Assembly: GCA_013400155.1 (NCBI GenBank)
Contig: VXBM01001016.1
Coordinates: 239,426-303,425, forward strand
Length of the DNA stretch: 64,000 bases
Reading direction: 5' to 3'
Source of the DNA: Helopsaltes ochotensis
Taxonomy: Eukaryota; Chordata; Aves; Passeriformes; Locustellidae
Every line of letters starts with the position of its first letter. Position 1 is the first letter of the stretch. Below are positions 63,251 to 64,000 of this stretch, piece by piece. Made by a program: the position numbers and the translations under genes. The notes below the pieces were generated by a model. It saw nothing but the letters and a program-made list of their open reading frames with translations, did not search any database and was not told the origin of the DNA.

Positions 63251-64000
63251 TCAATTCAGTATTAAATACCTGATATTAAAATGCCGTGCTAGTTGTTTAA
63301 AAGGCTGTCTTTACAAAAGATGAAACAGATATAATCCAGTGAAATACCAAAACATGCTATTTTGTATGGACAGTTCTTTTAAATAAAAAATGAAAATTTT
63401 CACGTGTTTCCTGACAAATTTTTAGAAACCTTGTCCAATTTGCTCCATTTTCATAAAATTTATTCAGTTTGATGTTGCAGCAAAGTACTTTTCTCTCTTA
63501 AATAGCATCACAGCTGATCACTGGAATGCTCATACAGGACTAACTGTGCCTTGCTAGCAAAAGCTTTTATATGCTATCTTAATTCATTTCATAGATTACT
63601 TGTAGTGCATGAAGGATATTTTCCATTAGACAATATGTCACATAAAATAAAACCTCATTTTCTAAACTCATGATTAGATTCTTGATGCAGAAATTATCTA
63701 CCAGAATCCTTTGCAATCAGGGTCTCTGGTCCAGCATTTTATTTCCTGTGACTACGGAAAAGTAAAATTAGATCAGCAGCCTGGGACATAGTGTTGGGCC
63801 ACAATTTGGTTTAGGTCATATCTGGATATACATGGACATGAACTTGCACTTACATTCCTTATCTTATGTTCAGAGATTATCACAGTCACTTCCTAAAACT
63901 CCTGAAACTAAAATGGGAACATGAATATGTGTCCGGTTTTCTTGAACACCTGCAACTTGTATATTCTAAACTGTGCATACACACCTCTCTAAACACCTGA

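Larger units (their letters stand above)
50863..64000 (+). other. ANO4: ANO4 intron 4, continues past the window
   Basis: At least 13.1 kb of intron. I looked for the next ANO4 exon, which should carry the conserved His-Ala-Pro-Trp-Glu segment of the dimerisation domain, and saw no frame that fits. The interval contains an A-rich tract, three LTRs (near 56.0, 58 and 63.1 kb), a 10-bp-arm inverted repeat at 60217-60276 and a CCATTT microsatellite. Confidence 0.7.

Noticed and set aside
1..64000. CRISPR arrays, operons, tRNA or rRNA genes, intact retroviral gag/pol/env
   Set aside because: I looked for spaced repeats, tightly packed same-strand genes, tRNA B-box-like sequence and retroviral coding domains, and none were seen. 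The LTRs appear to be solo.

Overview
The window is vertebrate nuclear DNA, almost certainly from a bird and probably a songbird. It is AT-rich and CpG-poor, with short exons in long introns. It carries the 3' part of a CR1 LINE and several compact LTRs, some of which resemble LTR families I recall from passerine assemblies (recall, not a search). I saw no bacterial, plasmid or phage features, no CRISPR array, and no tRNA or rRNA gene.

One protein-coding gene can be supported: the 5' part of ANO4 (anoctamin-4, TMEM16 family) on the plus strand. Four coding exons were found at 25286-25355, 39003-39113, 45996-46132 and 50704-50862. Each has a GT donor and the last three have AG acceptors. Their phases (1, 1, 0, 0) join without a frame break into 159 codons. 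These cover the cytosolic N-terminus and the start of the anoctamin dimerisation domain. The membrane domain lies beyond the right edge. The start-codon exon also holds a 38-codon upstream ORF whose stop sits two bases before the ANO4 ATG.

Layout: 1-25148 is upstream sequence, either intergenic or 5' untranslated intron. It holds a CR1 fragment (about 2575-2832), a solo LTR with a 6-bp target duplication (13373-13718), a minus-strand solo LTR with a 6-bp duplication (19295-20127) and a mixed LTR cluster (about 23456-24180). Intron 1 (25356-39002) has a local CpG cluster near 30 kb and a second copy of the 13.4-kb LTR at 38116-38460. Intron 2 (39114-45995) has a 1.4-kb antisense LTR at 40121-41543. 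Intron 3 (46133-50703) has only simple repeats. The last intron (50863 to the end) has a minus-strand LTR near 56 kb, a long LTR with about 50-bp internal periodicity (57548-58687), a CCATTT microsatellite and a solo LTR near 63.1 kb.

No novel multi-gene system is visible. The best leads are the uORF next to the ANO4 start, the dated-by-duplication LTR insertions, the CpG cluster in intron 1, a cluster of nested palindromes near 15.7 kb, and a 231-codon open frame at the left edge that I could not identify.
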